NCBI GenBank assembly: GCA_002721815.1
Contig: PBLQ01000037.1
Span: 1-64,000 of the forward strand
Reading direction: 5' to 3'
Source: Myxococcales bacterium
GTDB taxonomy: Bacteria > Myxococcota > UBA727 > GCA-2721815
DNA: 64,000 nucleotides
Positions 1 to 6,560 of this stretch are shown here, in pieces (the stretch's first letter is position 1; each line of letters begins with the position of its first letter). Below the pieces are notes generated by a model that was not told where the DNA came from, ran no database searches, and saw only the letters and a list, made by a program, of their open reading frames with translations. A program made the translations under genes and the position numbers.

Positions 1-779
1 GCTTCCTGGGTGTCCTCATCTCGCACCGGGGCGTAGGCTTTCTGCGCCGTAACCATGGTGTCATAAGCCGGCCATCCATACAGCGCAGCGGCAGCACCCC
101 CTACGGCCGCCAATCCCAAAGAAAGTCCCACGCGCAGCCATGGAAACCGAGGCCCTTGCTCTGTTTGGTCGGGTGCCGGTTTGGGCGTTGGTTCTGCGGC
201 GGCTACTTTTTGCGCTTTCGGTGGTGTTTTGGGTGCCGCGGTTTGGGCCACCGCATTTTTTTGTACCTTTGCAAATTGCGCGACCACCTCGCGTACCAGT
301 GAAGGGACCTTCTCAGGCAAGGCATCAAGCCCCTTTACCGTAGAAGTGGCACGCCCCGATGATTCTGCTTTAACCGAGTCAAACACATTGAGCGTGATGA
401 CAATGTTCGACCCCAGCTTGCCCACATCTCCGTAAACCACATATCGCGCCCCCATGGCCCCCGCAATTTCGGCCAAACAAGAGCTGTCATCGGCGCAACC
501 GAGGGTTTGTTTTTCGGCTTCGAGGGCCAGCATTTGTTTCACATCGGTATTGGTAATGAGCGCAAGGTTTTTGAACCGGTTGAGTTCTGAGCTCACCATA
601 TTGGTCACAATATTGGCCACTTCTTCTTCGATGAGGGTGGCTTTCAGATCGAGCAAGAGCATGCGGGCGGGCTTATCAGCACCGACCGTGGGCGGGTCAG
701 CAGGGATCGAGGTTTGGGCCACGGAGGGATTCACCGCTAACATGCTGATAAAAAAGAGAAAAGTAGCGCCCTTGTTCAT
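1..779 (-). CDS. Secreted or anchored protein with a TolB-N/CsgG-like nucleotide-fold domain (3' end outside window)
   Basis: The minus strand is open from an ATG at 779 to the window edge, so at least 259 residues are visible and the C-terminus is missing. Residues 1-21 are a signal peptide ending VAQ. Residues about 38-150 have the alternating strands and helices of the TolB-N/FlgO/CsgG-like domain common in myxobacterial envelope proteins, including a DLKATLIEEEVANIVTNM helix, an LALITNTDVKQML segment and an ARYVVYGDVGKLG strand. A Pro/Ala/Lys linker and one transmembrane segment at about 215-235 (RVGLSLGLAAVGGAAAALYG) follow. The domain assignment is from general pattern, not a search. 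It may sense or scaffold envelope components; its function is unknown. Confidence 0.6.
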   Translation of the reverse strand, partial: MNKGATFLFFISMLAVNPSVAQTSIPADPPTVGADKPARMLLLDLKATLIEEEVANIVTNMVSSELNRFKNLALITNTDVKQMLALEAEKQTLGCADDSSCLAEIAGAMGARYVVYGDVGKLGSNIVITLNVFDSVKAESSGRATSTVKGLDALPEKVPSLVREVVAQFAKVQKNAVAQTAAPKTPPKAQKVAAAEPTPKPAPDQTEQGPRFPWLRVGLSLGLAAVGGAAAALYGWPAYDTMVTAQKAYAPVRDEDTQE

Positions 780-1033
780 AACCCACCTTAGGCTCAGTGT
801 ACCGCGAACCCCTAAATGCTCGCAACGCGCCCGTCTGTTTTTCTGTGAAAAATACCGTGAAAATAGGCTCGATTTCTCTGAAAATTGCCCCTGATCTCGC
901 TTTTTTACAAAATCACGAAACTCAAATCCACATGTGACGATACTCACATTGTCTGTTGGTTAATGGGTTTCAACAGACTCCTGAAAAGTTGAAAAGGGTT
1001 GGCCTTTACTGGCCAAAAAGAAAAATGTTGGGT

Positions 1034-1082
1034 TTAGCCCCATCTGCCGTTCCTACAACGCAGGTGGGGTTAAGTTTTTTTT
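1034..1082 (+). terminator. Intrinsic terminator, orphan
   Basis: A 14-bp stem with two G-U pairs (arms 1034-1047 and 1060-1073), a 12-nt loop and a run of eight T directly after G1074. It faces rightward, but the nearest upstream gene points left, so it may end a small RNA. Confidence 0.65.
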
Positions 1083-1368
1083 GCGTTTCTTTTCTGCAGA
1101 TGACGAACAGCATCATTCCTACTCGCGAAAAATATTTCATCAGATATCCTGACACCCATGACGCACTCAATTGGTTGGAGCGCCGATTTCATTACAAAAA
1201 ACGCTTTTAAAAAAAGTTACATTTTTTTTCACGCATCAAAGCAACACTTTTTTCAGATCTGCGATATTTTTTTTGTAACGTTTTTTTTGGGTTTAAAACA
1301 CGTTCACAAAACATAAAGGTTTCTGCACCACAACTGCAAAGCAATGAATTCTTTTCTATGGGGGGGGT

Positions 1369-1408
1369 GCCCCACTCGCAAAAGGGGAGCGAGTGGGGCT
1401 TTTTTTTT
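1369..1408 (+). terminator. Intrinsic terminator, orphan
   Basis: A perfect 11-bp GC-rich stem (GCCCCACTCGC at 1369-1379 and its complement at 1389-1399) with a 9-nt loop and nine T after it. The T-run is on the plus strand only. On the minus strand, where the desaturase ends 70 bp upstream, the hairpin is followed by a C-run, so it should not act as the desaturase terminator. Confidence 0.7.
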
Positions 1409-1481
1409 ACGACGTCAATCGCGCTCGCAACGAAATTCTCTTGCGTCGCAAAACGAAAAAAAGATCTAAGGGATAGGTCTG

Positions 1482-2414
1482 CTATACGATTTCTAGTGAT
1501 ATTTTTGAAACCATAGACCCCTCGGAAATTGCAAACGGCGACTTTAACGAAATGCCATCCAATACCTTTTGCTGCACCTTTTCTGGCGCGGGCACCCGCA
1601 AATGGTGGGCCCAACCCATCTTCTCAAAAAGGCGACACGCCCCGTAGGCCCCATCCCACTGGTGGCGACAATAATCATTGCGAATGCTGTTGGGGAAAGC
1701 ATGGTGGCTGTTGTGCAAGCCATCTCCCAAAGTAATTACCGCCAACCATCCAGGATTGCGACTGTGATCTTTAGTGCGAAAGTGACGCGCCCCCTCCCCG
1801 TGACCAGCTGCATTGATCAAATCGCCCCCCCAATACATGAACACATAAAAAACATACATGGCTGCAGCACCGGTCAGCCCCCAGCCAACAACGGCCAGCC
1901 CAAAAGTCATGCCAAAGAGAAGCAACAAGCCCCCCGCATAAGGCAGCGGTTGCGATACCCACCGCAGAAATGGATCGGCGGCAATATCTGCGGCCAAGTG
2001 GTCGTGTATTTTTGACGATCTGGGGCGCCACCAAGCATCAAACAACAACCTGCCTGGGCCCGCAAAGGCGTAGACGATCGCCAAAGCGGTGGAAGGCCTT
2101 TCCAAATACCAGCCCGTGAGCGCGCGCCAAAACCCATACTGCACCGGACTGTGCCCATCCTGTGGCTGATCGGATACACCGTGGTGAAACCGATGGTGGC
2201 CCACCCATTGAATGGGCACCCCAGCGGGCAAACCGCCCAAAACCAACAAATAGAGCAAAGGCTTTTTGAGTTGCGCTGCTTTGTGGGTGAGCACCCGGTG
2301 ATAGACCAGAACGACCCCTAATCCGACCCAAAGATACAGCACAGCCAAAAACATAACGAAAAGCCACCAACTCACATCGCAACCATCGCTCCACTGAAAA
2401 CTTTGGGAAAACAT
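1482..2414 (-). CDS. Acyl-CoA (stearoyl-CoA type) fatty acid desaturase
   Basis: A 310-residue integral membrane protein that should insert a double bond into a fatty acyl chain using a di-iron centre and O2. The three histidine boxes of the class are visible: HRVLTH at 39-44, HRFHH at 74-78 and HNSHH near 237. Hydrophobic segments at about 15-37, 52-68 and 155-195 fit the four-helix fold. The length is normal for the bacterial family. The start ATG at 2414 follows an 89-bp gap from the next leftward gene, so it may be the last gene of the leftward arm of the RiPP-like locus. If it belongs there it would supply or alter an acyl chain; that link is inference. It could also be an independent membrane-lipid desaturase. 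Confidence 0.85.
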   Translation of the reverse strand: MFSQSFQWSDGCDVSWWLFVMFLAVLYLWVGLGVVLVYHRVLTHKAAQLKKPLLYLLVLGGLPAGVPIQWVGHHRFHHGVSDQPQDGHSPVQYGFWRALTGWYLERPSTALAIVYAFAGPGRLLFDAWWRPRSSKIHDHLAADIAADPFLRWVSQPLPYAGGLLLLFGMTFGLAVVGWGLTGAAAMYVFYVFMYWGGDLINAAGHGEGARHFRTKDHSRNPGWLAVITLGDGLHNSHHAFPNSIRNDYCRHQWDGAYGACRLFEKMGWAHHLRVPAPEKVQQKVLDGISLKSPFAISEGSMVSKISLEIV

Positions 2415-2503
2415 AGGTCCAGTATGTCGCGGTGAGCCGTATAGAACAAGACATCACGTATTTTTAGAAGTCAGATCATTTTTGAGATGAGATTTGATAT
2501 TCC

Positions 2504-3049
2504 CTAAAACAAGCGGTGAGGCGATGGATGCCGCCAAACCACACCAAACATAACCTCGCTGCCCTCGATCGCTTCTAAGCCAACAGCCTCTTTCCAAATT
2601 GTGGGGGCAAACAAACAAAGTTCACCCGAACCAATCTCTATTGAAGTTTGACCGCGTAGGATAACGCGCCCTGAAGACATCACGAACACACCGAGCGACT
2701 CTGACTCTGAGACCGAAGGGTCTTGTTCCAGTGGCAAACTAAATCCAGTATGAGGACATAAGCTCGCCCAATGATAGGAGAAATCAACATTCCCTATTTG
2801 TCCATTAGAAGTATCGTAGAGCAAGGCATACACGCGATAAGACAGCAAAAACTCCTCAGCATTTTTGCACCCACCTTCACTGGTGCGATATATTTTTTTG
2901 GAAAAAACAACACACGGCTCACCCTGTCGCATGGCATGGCTTTTTTTTTGCGAACCATGGCCTCGCATAAATTCAACGTCTGCAACGCTCAATTGACGCT
3001 CTAATTTTTCAGGTAACGTCTCGGACAGATTCAATGTAATGACCTTCAA
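2504..3049 (-). CDS. Unrecognised protein, possible cupin-like C-terminus
   Basis: About 181 residues from a TTG at 3049, which would overlap the upstream gene by 41 bp. A TTG at 2992 or ATG at 2968 are alternative starts, and none has a clear ribosome binding site. No signal peptide or membrane segment is seen. The C-terminal third has a strand-rich pattern with short turns (GRVILRGQTSIEIGSGEL, then APTIWKEAV) that recalls a cupin barrel, but I see no full set of metal-binding His/Glu residues. It is probably translationally coupled to the gene before it. Its place in the leftward arm suggests a role in the same pathway as the precursors; no function can be assigned. Confidence 0.6.
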   Translation of the reverse strand: MKVITLNLSETLPEKLERQLSVADVEFMRGHGSQKKSHAMRQGEPCVVFSKKIYRTSEGGCKNAEEFLLSYRVYALLYDTSNGQIGNVDFSYHWASLCPHTGFSLPLEQDPSVSESESLGVFVMSSGRVILRGQTSIEIGSGELCLFAPTIWKEAVGLEAIEGSEVMFGVVWRHPSPHRLF

Positions 3050-3557
3050 AATAATAATACCAGTAATTATCTACAGCGACGTGACTCGCCGTGAGCCCAT
3101 TTTTTATTTCGAACGCAGGGTCAACGAACACAGCATGGTTTTTCGCCGGCTGATTCATAAACTGTTCTAATGTTCCCCATGTTGGTGGTGGCTCATCACT
3201 CCCACCCGTAATGTTCCAAAACCCCTTATAAACCAAATGGCCATCTGTCCTTTGAGCTGGTGTGTCACAGAAAAAGAACTCTCGATGATTTGGACTAAAA
3301 CAACACAAATAGAACTGAGTTAAACCAGACCCCGCCCCTGACTGATTCGTCTTCCAAATAGAGTTGAGCCGGGCCGCCCCCAAAGCGAGTAAACTCCTGT
3401 CATGAACGGACAAAAAACTCGATTTGGTCTGAGACGAGATTGAGACACCATCGCTTTTGATGGGGTAGCCCGTCTTGAGCAGCTCTAAAGACCGAGATTG
3501 AAGTTCATCAAATTCAGGTACAATTCGCGGTGCCACGAGTAATGGTTTATCTTCCAT
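3009..3557 (-). CDS. Unrecognised protein of the leftward RiPP-locus arm
   Basis: A soluble-looking 182-residue protein whose ATG at 3557 directly follows the TAG of the leader-like gene, a sign of translational coupling. It has no signal peptide or transmembrane helix. The sequence is rich in aromatic residues, especially near the C-terminus (NYWYYYFEGHY), and contains LTQFYLCCFSPNHREFFFC in the middle. I recognise no family. The tight coupling to a protein that shares the precursor leader fold makes a partner or modification role plausible, for instance leader recognition, but that is inference from position only. Confidence 0.65.
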   Translation of the reverse strand: MEDKPLLVAPRIVPEFDELQSRSLELLKTGYPIKSDGVSISSQTKSSFLSVHDRSLLALGAARLNSIWKTNQSGAGSGLTQFYLCCFSPNHREFFFCDTPAQRTDGHLVYKGFWNITGGSDEPPPTWGTLEQFMNQPAKNHAVFVDPAFEIKNGLTASHVAVDNYWYYYFEGHYIESVRDVT

Positions 3558-3878
3558 CTAAACACTCGCCCAGGTTGAAATCTTCATGTGGCTCATGGAG
3601 CGCAACTTAAAATCGATCGGGATGTCATCTTTCAGTGACAAAGCAGCTCGAGCTGGAAGTTTTTTTTGCCGCAGATACGCCTCAAACTCTTCGGGCCCTG
3701 AGCAACAAACCGCTATGGAGGCGATGCGTCGCATGACGGTTTCCCTATCTGCCGGACTGCTCACCCCCAAAAGAGCAAAAACAGTGAACGCTGGCTCAGG
3801 GATTTCATCTTTGTGGTGCATCGTTTTAAACATGTCCCACACGCGCTCAAATGTTCCATACTCAAACCGATGAGCCAT
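3558..3878 (-). CDS. Leader-domain paralogue of the RiPP-like precursors, lacking the core repeats
   Basis: A 106-residue protein (ATG 3878, preceded by GAGG; a GTG at 3887 is the alternative start). Residues 9-75 align with the leaders of the two rightward precursors: FERVWDMFKT matches VENLWEMFKT, and CSGPEEFEAYL matches CSSVEEFRAVL, including the conserved cysteine. It has neither the AKGG end nor any GSCHGE unit; the tail instead ends KLRSMSHMKISTWASV. It may be a third precursor with a different core, a degenerate copy, or a stand-alone leader-like adaptor. It heads the leftward arm and is coupled by adjacent stop and start codons to the next gene. Confidence 0.65.
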   Translation of the reverse strand: MAHRFEYGTFERVWDMFKTMHHKDEIPEPAFTVFALLGVSSPADRETVMRRIASIAVCCSGPEEFEAYLRQKKLPARAALSLKDDIPIDFKLRSMSHMKISTWASV

Positions 3879-4297
3879 GTCGGGCACCTCAATCTACCTC
3901 TAAATCGGTGTTTAAACGTACGATGATGCATTTGAACTGGCAAGGGTACCTCCCTAAAACGCGCACCTTTAAACCGCCTTCGTTCTGGTGTTTGGAGCCA
4001 TCATCGGTGAGCACGGTCCTTAAAATCGACGAATCATGCGCTGCTCAAGCCCAGAAAATGGATTCAATGTCGGGCACCATATGGTTGTGGCTCTTCAAAG
4101 CGCAAAGGCCCATCCTACAGGGCGGCTAAAATGATGAAGCCCCCCTGCCCAGGAACGCCGAGTCGACCTGTAACGTTCTGTTTCATATGCATATTTAACT
4201 TTTATTCAACTTACTTGTAACGTTGCTTAACTTGAGGGCTCTAAGTTGATAAGAATTACTGAACCGGCCAGAAGTCGGCTCACTTAAGGAGAAAAAA
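3879..4297. promoter_or_regulatory. Divergent promoter region between the two arms of the RiPP-like locus
   Basis: About 420 bp without a credible gene separate the leftward and rightward arms. The 9-mer TGTAACGTT occurs twice here (4169-4177 and 4216-4224) and could be an operator. A possible rightward promoter is TTGCTT at 4223-4228, a 17-bp spacer and TTGATA at 4246-4251. A 12-bp repeat, ATGTCGGGCACC, occurs at 3877-3888, over the leftward start, and again at 4067-4078. All of these are sequence observations; regulation is inferred. Confidence 0.45.
4262..4280 (+). promoter_or_regulatory. 5' hairpin shared by both precursor genes (copy 1)
   Basis: AACCGGC, five unpaired bases and GTCGG form a 5-bp stem (4264-4268 with 4274-4278) 19 nt before the precursor ATG and just upstream of TAAGGAG. 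The same AACCGGC-N5-GTCGG layout recurs before the second precursor at 4913-4929, while the flanking bases differ. Confidence 0.5.
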
Positions 4298-4690
4298 ATG
4301 AGTAAAATGGATAGCGGACACGTAGAAAATCTCTGGGAAATGTTCAAAACTGTAGACGACACCCATGTGGTAACTGACGACCAGCTTGCAAATGTCGCGG
4401 CTGATGGTGTCAATATTTCCAAGGATGATGCACAAAATGCCCTGCGATTGTACGCTAAAGCCGCAAAAGCATGCTCATCTGTGGAAGAATTCCGCGCGGT
4501 GCTCGAAGAAGACGAATATCCGCCAATCCAGCTGACTGAATCCGAAATGGAACTCGCCAAAGGTGGCGCTCGGAAAAAAATGAAGCCAAAGGAAGGCGCG
4601 AGAGCCACCAGCGGTGTTTCTGACGGTTCCTGCCATGGTGAAACCAAGACCAGTTCAAGATCCAACGGTTCATGTCACGGTGAAGCGTAG
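4298..4690 (+). CDS. RiPP-like precursor peptide 1 with two GSCHGE core repeats
   Basis: 130 residues, with a strong ribosome binding site (TAAGGAG, 7 nt before the ATG). Residues 1-88 form an acidic, helical leader with LWEMFKT at 12-18 and a single Cys at 59, ending ELAKGG at 85-90, which resembles a double-glycine cleavage site. An Arg/Lys-rich spacer (91-99) follows. The C-terminal part has two copies of SxxSxGSCHGE, at 105-115 and 119-129, so the cysteines (C112 and C126) are 14 residues apart, with Ser at -7, -4 and -1 of each. The architecture (conserved leader, GG end, short repeated Ser/Cys core) is that of a RiPP precursor, but I recognise no known leader family. Alternatives are a secreted metal-binding peptide or a regulatory protein. 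Confidence 0.75.
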   Translation: MSKMDSGHVENLWEMFKTVDDTHVVTDDQLANVAADGVNISKDDAQNALRLYAKAAKACSSVEEFRAVLEEDEYPPIQLTESEMELAKGGARKKMKPKEGARATSGVSDGSCHGETKTSSRSNGSCHGEA

Positions 4691-4716
4691 GGGTCAGTTA
4701 ACCAGAGAGGTTTGTT

Positions 4717-4881
4717 ATGAGTGATAAACCAGACATCATCGTTATCAAGCCAGAAGATGAAATCGCCGAACCACCAGCGGTGGTGAGTATCCTCGAGGTG
4801 CTCGCCATTCAAGCAATGATGAACCCCTCTTCGGAAGAAGTGGACGAGCCTTTGTTTGAGTTCAGCGGTAAAGCATCTTAA
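4717..4881 (+). CDS. Small acidic 54-residue protein between the two precursor genes
   Basis: An ATG at 4717, preceded by AGAGAGG at about 7 nt, opens 54 codons ending TAA at 4879-4881. The product is acidic, with an N-terminal DIIVIKPEDEIAEPP stretch, a hydrophobic helix (VVSILEVLAIQAMM) and the tail FEFSGKAS. It has no cysteine and no GSCHGE unit. It sits in the same apparent transcript as the two precursors. It could be an immunity or chaperone peptide, a second type of precursor, or a recognition factor; the sequence does not decide. No homologue is known to me. Confidence 0.55.
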   Translation: MSDKPDIIVIKPEDEIAEPPAVVSILEVLAIQAMMNPSSEEVDEPLFEFSGKAS

Positions 4882-4908
4882 GAGGCCCATTTAGGGGCAA
4901 CATCTAAA

Positions 4909-4935
4909 CCCAAACCGGCGAAAAGTCGGTTTGGG
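4909..4935 (+). promoter_or_regulatory. 5' hairpin shared by both precursor genes (copy 2, longer stem)
   Basis: Arms CCCAAACCGGC (4909-4919) and GTCGGTTTGGG (4925-4935) pair over 11 bp with one G-U, closing a GAAAA loop. It lies 20 nt before the second precursor ATG, just ahead of GGGGAGG. The 10-mer CATTTAGGGG flanks it on both sides (4888-4897 and 4938-4947). No T-run follows, so it is not an intrinsic terminator. Roles in mRNA stability, processing or translation control are possible. Confidence 0.55.
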
Positions 4936-4955
4936 GGCATTTAGGGGAGGTCAAC

Positions 4956-5348
4956 ATGGACAAAGGACACATCGAGAATCTATGGGAAATGTTCAAAACC
5001 ATTGACGACGCACATTCAGTGTCAGAACAACAGGTCGAGCAATTAGCGGCAGACGGAGTCGATATTTCGCAAGAAGACGCGCAGCTGACGGTGAGGCTTT
5101 ATGCAAAAGCTGCTAAAGCATGCTCTTCCGCAGAGGATTTTCGTAAGGTTGTCGAAAATGACGAGTTCCCACCTGTCAATCTCACCGAAGAAGAGATGGA
5201 ATTCGCTAAAGGTGGGCGCCGGCGACGCAAAAAAGCCAGAGAAGGCGTATCGAGACGCGGCAGCAGTGGCGTGTCGAGCGGCTCATGCCATGGAGAAAAT
5301 AATGACAGCGGTCCCTCCAGAGGTTCATGTCATGGAGAGTCCCGCTAG
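4956..5348 (+). CDS. RiPP-like precursor peptide 2 with two GSCHGE core repeats
   Basis: 130 residues, ATG at 4956 after GGGGAGG. The leader (1-85) is clearly paralogous to precursor 1 (IENLWEMFKT, KAAKACSS) and ends EFAKGG at 82-87. The spacer RRRRKKAREG is even more basic. The core carries SGVSSGSCHGE at 104-114 and SGPSRGSCHGE at 118-128, with C111 and C125 again 14 apart and Ser at -7, -4 and -1 of each Cys. Outside these positions the cores differ, which is what selection for a modified ring pattern would leave. It is co-oriented with precursor 1 and the 54-residue ORF, and a strong terminator follows 43 bp after its stop. Confidence 0.75.
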   Translation: MDKGHIENLWEMFKTIDDAHSVSEQQVEQLAADGVDISQEDAQLTVRLYAKAAKACSSAEDFRKVVENDEFPPVNLTEEEMEFAKGGRRRRKKAREGVSRRGSSGVSSGSCHGENNDSGPSRGSCHGESR

Positions 5349-5391
5349 ATACAGAGCCCTCCGCTTGTGAGCGACTTTACACTCAAACACC

Positions 5392-5421
5392 AATAGCCCT
5401 GCAAAACAGGGCTATTTTTTT
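5392..5421 (+). terminator. Intrinsic terminator between the precursor genes and the enzyme genes
   Basis: A perfect 10-bp stem (AATAGCCCTG at 5392-5401 with CAGGGCTATT at 5407-5416), a 5-nt loop and a T-run to 5421. It lies 16 bp before the next start. Partial read-through would give many precursor transcripts and few enzyme transcripts, as in many RiPP loci. Confidence 0.75.
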
Positions 5422-5436
5422 AGATTTTATGTTTTC

Positions 5437-6522
5437 ATGAAAGACAAAAAGCTTACAGACCTCGACGCCCAATTTGGTGATGTGCATAATTTTGGACGTC
5501 AAACGCATCAAATAGAAATTGAAGGCAAACCTTTTTTTAAAAAACACAGAAACTTGCTTTGGGAAGAGCTTCTTGTGGGAGAATCGAGTTCGCTCCTCCC
5601 CTTACTTTCGAGGACCTTAGGCGAGTCTGCCGCACGAGGTGCAATGGGACTTCGATTTTCAAAGGAAAAAAATGATCATCTCGGTCATGTTGAAAGGTTT
5701 GAGGGCTTTCTAGGCATCGAAGAAATCCCCAGGGATAGCCTTTACTATTTCAATGTGGGCAAACAGATTGCCTATTTTATGGCCTTAGGAATTACCGATA
5801 TTTTGCTGGAGAATACGAAACTGCACCGGGGCGGCATACAGCTGATCGACGTGGAGTGTGTGCTCTCCAATACCATCGCCATCGAAGAGTCATCTTTATT
5901 GCCCTATCCTGAAGATGATTTTGATGGTCAATACGGACTCTTCCCCCTCATTTATGGTGTCAAAGAACCCGCGTTATTTGGCCACTTGGCGCTGGGGCTC
6001 GCTGATGGGCTCATATCTATCGCACAACATCACCAAGAACTGGTCCAAGAACTCGAGACAGCTCTGAATAGCACCGCGACCCCTCCTTTAGTTAGGGTTC
6101 TCATGCGGGCCACTTCCGAATACGATTTGTTCTTACGGAAAGACATCATGCCACAAGTCCCGTTCACGCCGTGTGAGCAAGAACAACTTGATCGGGGTGA
6201 TGTCCCTTATTTTTTCAAACACATGGGAGACCATCGAATTCAGTATTATAAGGATGCCCAGTATAACACTGAATTCTCGACCGTTCGACCTTCTAGAAAA
6301 GGCTTCAGTCTATCCCAGACAGGCTTTTATCCAAAACAGATAGTGGCGCCACCCAGATTAAACTTTTTACTAAAAAGGTCCTTGCGTTCGCTGAGATACT
6401 GGACATCAATTGGTTCAAAATATCCCTTCTCTTTTGCGTCAAAAAGAACCACTATAGAACTCAAGGAGAAACGGGCCAACATTACTTTTGACGATTATTA
6501 CTCTGAAAATTTCGCTATTTAA
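5437..6522 (+). CDS. Shortened LanM-like (DUF4135-type) kinase-fold protein, putative dehydratase-type modification enzyme
   Basis: 361 residues. Residues 103-143 resemble the kinase-like core of class II lanthipeptide synthetase dehydratase domains: TDILLEN (120-126) followed by GGIQLIDVEC (132-141), corresponding to TDxHxEN ... xxLIDxE. D121, N126 and D138 are kept, but the usual His is Leu123. KPFFKKHRNL near 31-40 could hold the nucleotide-binding Lys. The protein is far shorter than a LanM (about 1000 residues) and has no C-terminal LanC cyclase domain. It may phosphorylate Ser in the precursor cores, or act as a pseudokinase. No clear ribosome binding site precedes the ATG, consistent with low expression after the terminator at 5392-5421. 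Confidence 0.6.
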   Translation: MKDKKLTDLDAQFGDVHNFGRQTHQIEIEGKPFFKKHRNLLWEELLVGESSSLLPLLSRTLGESAARGAMGLRFSKEKNDHLGHVERFEGFLGIEEIPRDSLYYFNVGKQIAYFMALGITDILLENTKLHRGGIQLIDVECVLSNTIAIEESSLLPYPEDDFDGQYGLFPLIYGVKEPALFGHLALGLADGLISIAQHHQELVQELETALNSTATPPLVRVLMRATSEYDLFLRKDIMPQVPFTPCEQEQLDRGDVPYFFKHMGDHRIQYYKDAQYNTEFSTVRPSRKGFSLSQTGFYPKQIVAPPRLNFLLKRSLRSLRYWTSIGSKYPFSFASKRTTIELKEKRANITFDDYYSENFAI

Positions 6523-6560
6523 TTGTTATCCAAAAACCACGAAGAAATATTGAGGCACCC

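Larger units (their letters stand above)
780..1481. other. 700-bp gene-free region with two plus-strand terminators
   Basis: No convincing protein gene lies between the start of the leftward gene at 779 and the end of the leftward desaturase at 1482. The region is rich in T-runs. It holds two good intrinsic terminators that point rightward (1034-1082 and 1369-1408), although no rightward protein gene precedes either. The simplest reading is that one or two small non-coding transcripts start here and end at these hairpins. I could not identify a confident promoter. The 9-mer TGTAACGTT, which also occurs twice in the precursor promoter region, is present at 1274-1282. Confidence 0.5.

Noticed and set aside
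956-1210. 84-codon rightward open frame
   Set aside because: It runs through the terminator hairpin at 1034-1082, has no ribosome binding site and has unlikely composition.
1207-1614. 135-codon leftward open frame overlapping the desaturase end
   Set aside because: It is in another frame of the desaturase and of a T-rich gene-free region, and its protein is unlike any family.
4298-5348. Known precursor families (Nif11-like, nitrile-hydratase-like leader) or c-type cytochrome/metallothionein
   Set aside because: The leader lacks the motifs of those leader families as I know them. SCHGE is not the CXXCH heme motif, and two cysteines are too few for a metallothionein. A simple metal-binding role is kept only as an alternative.
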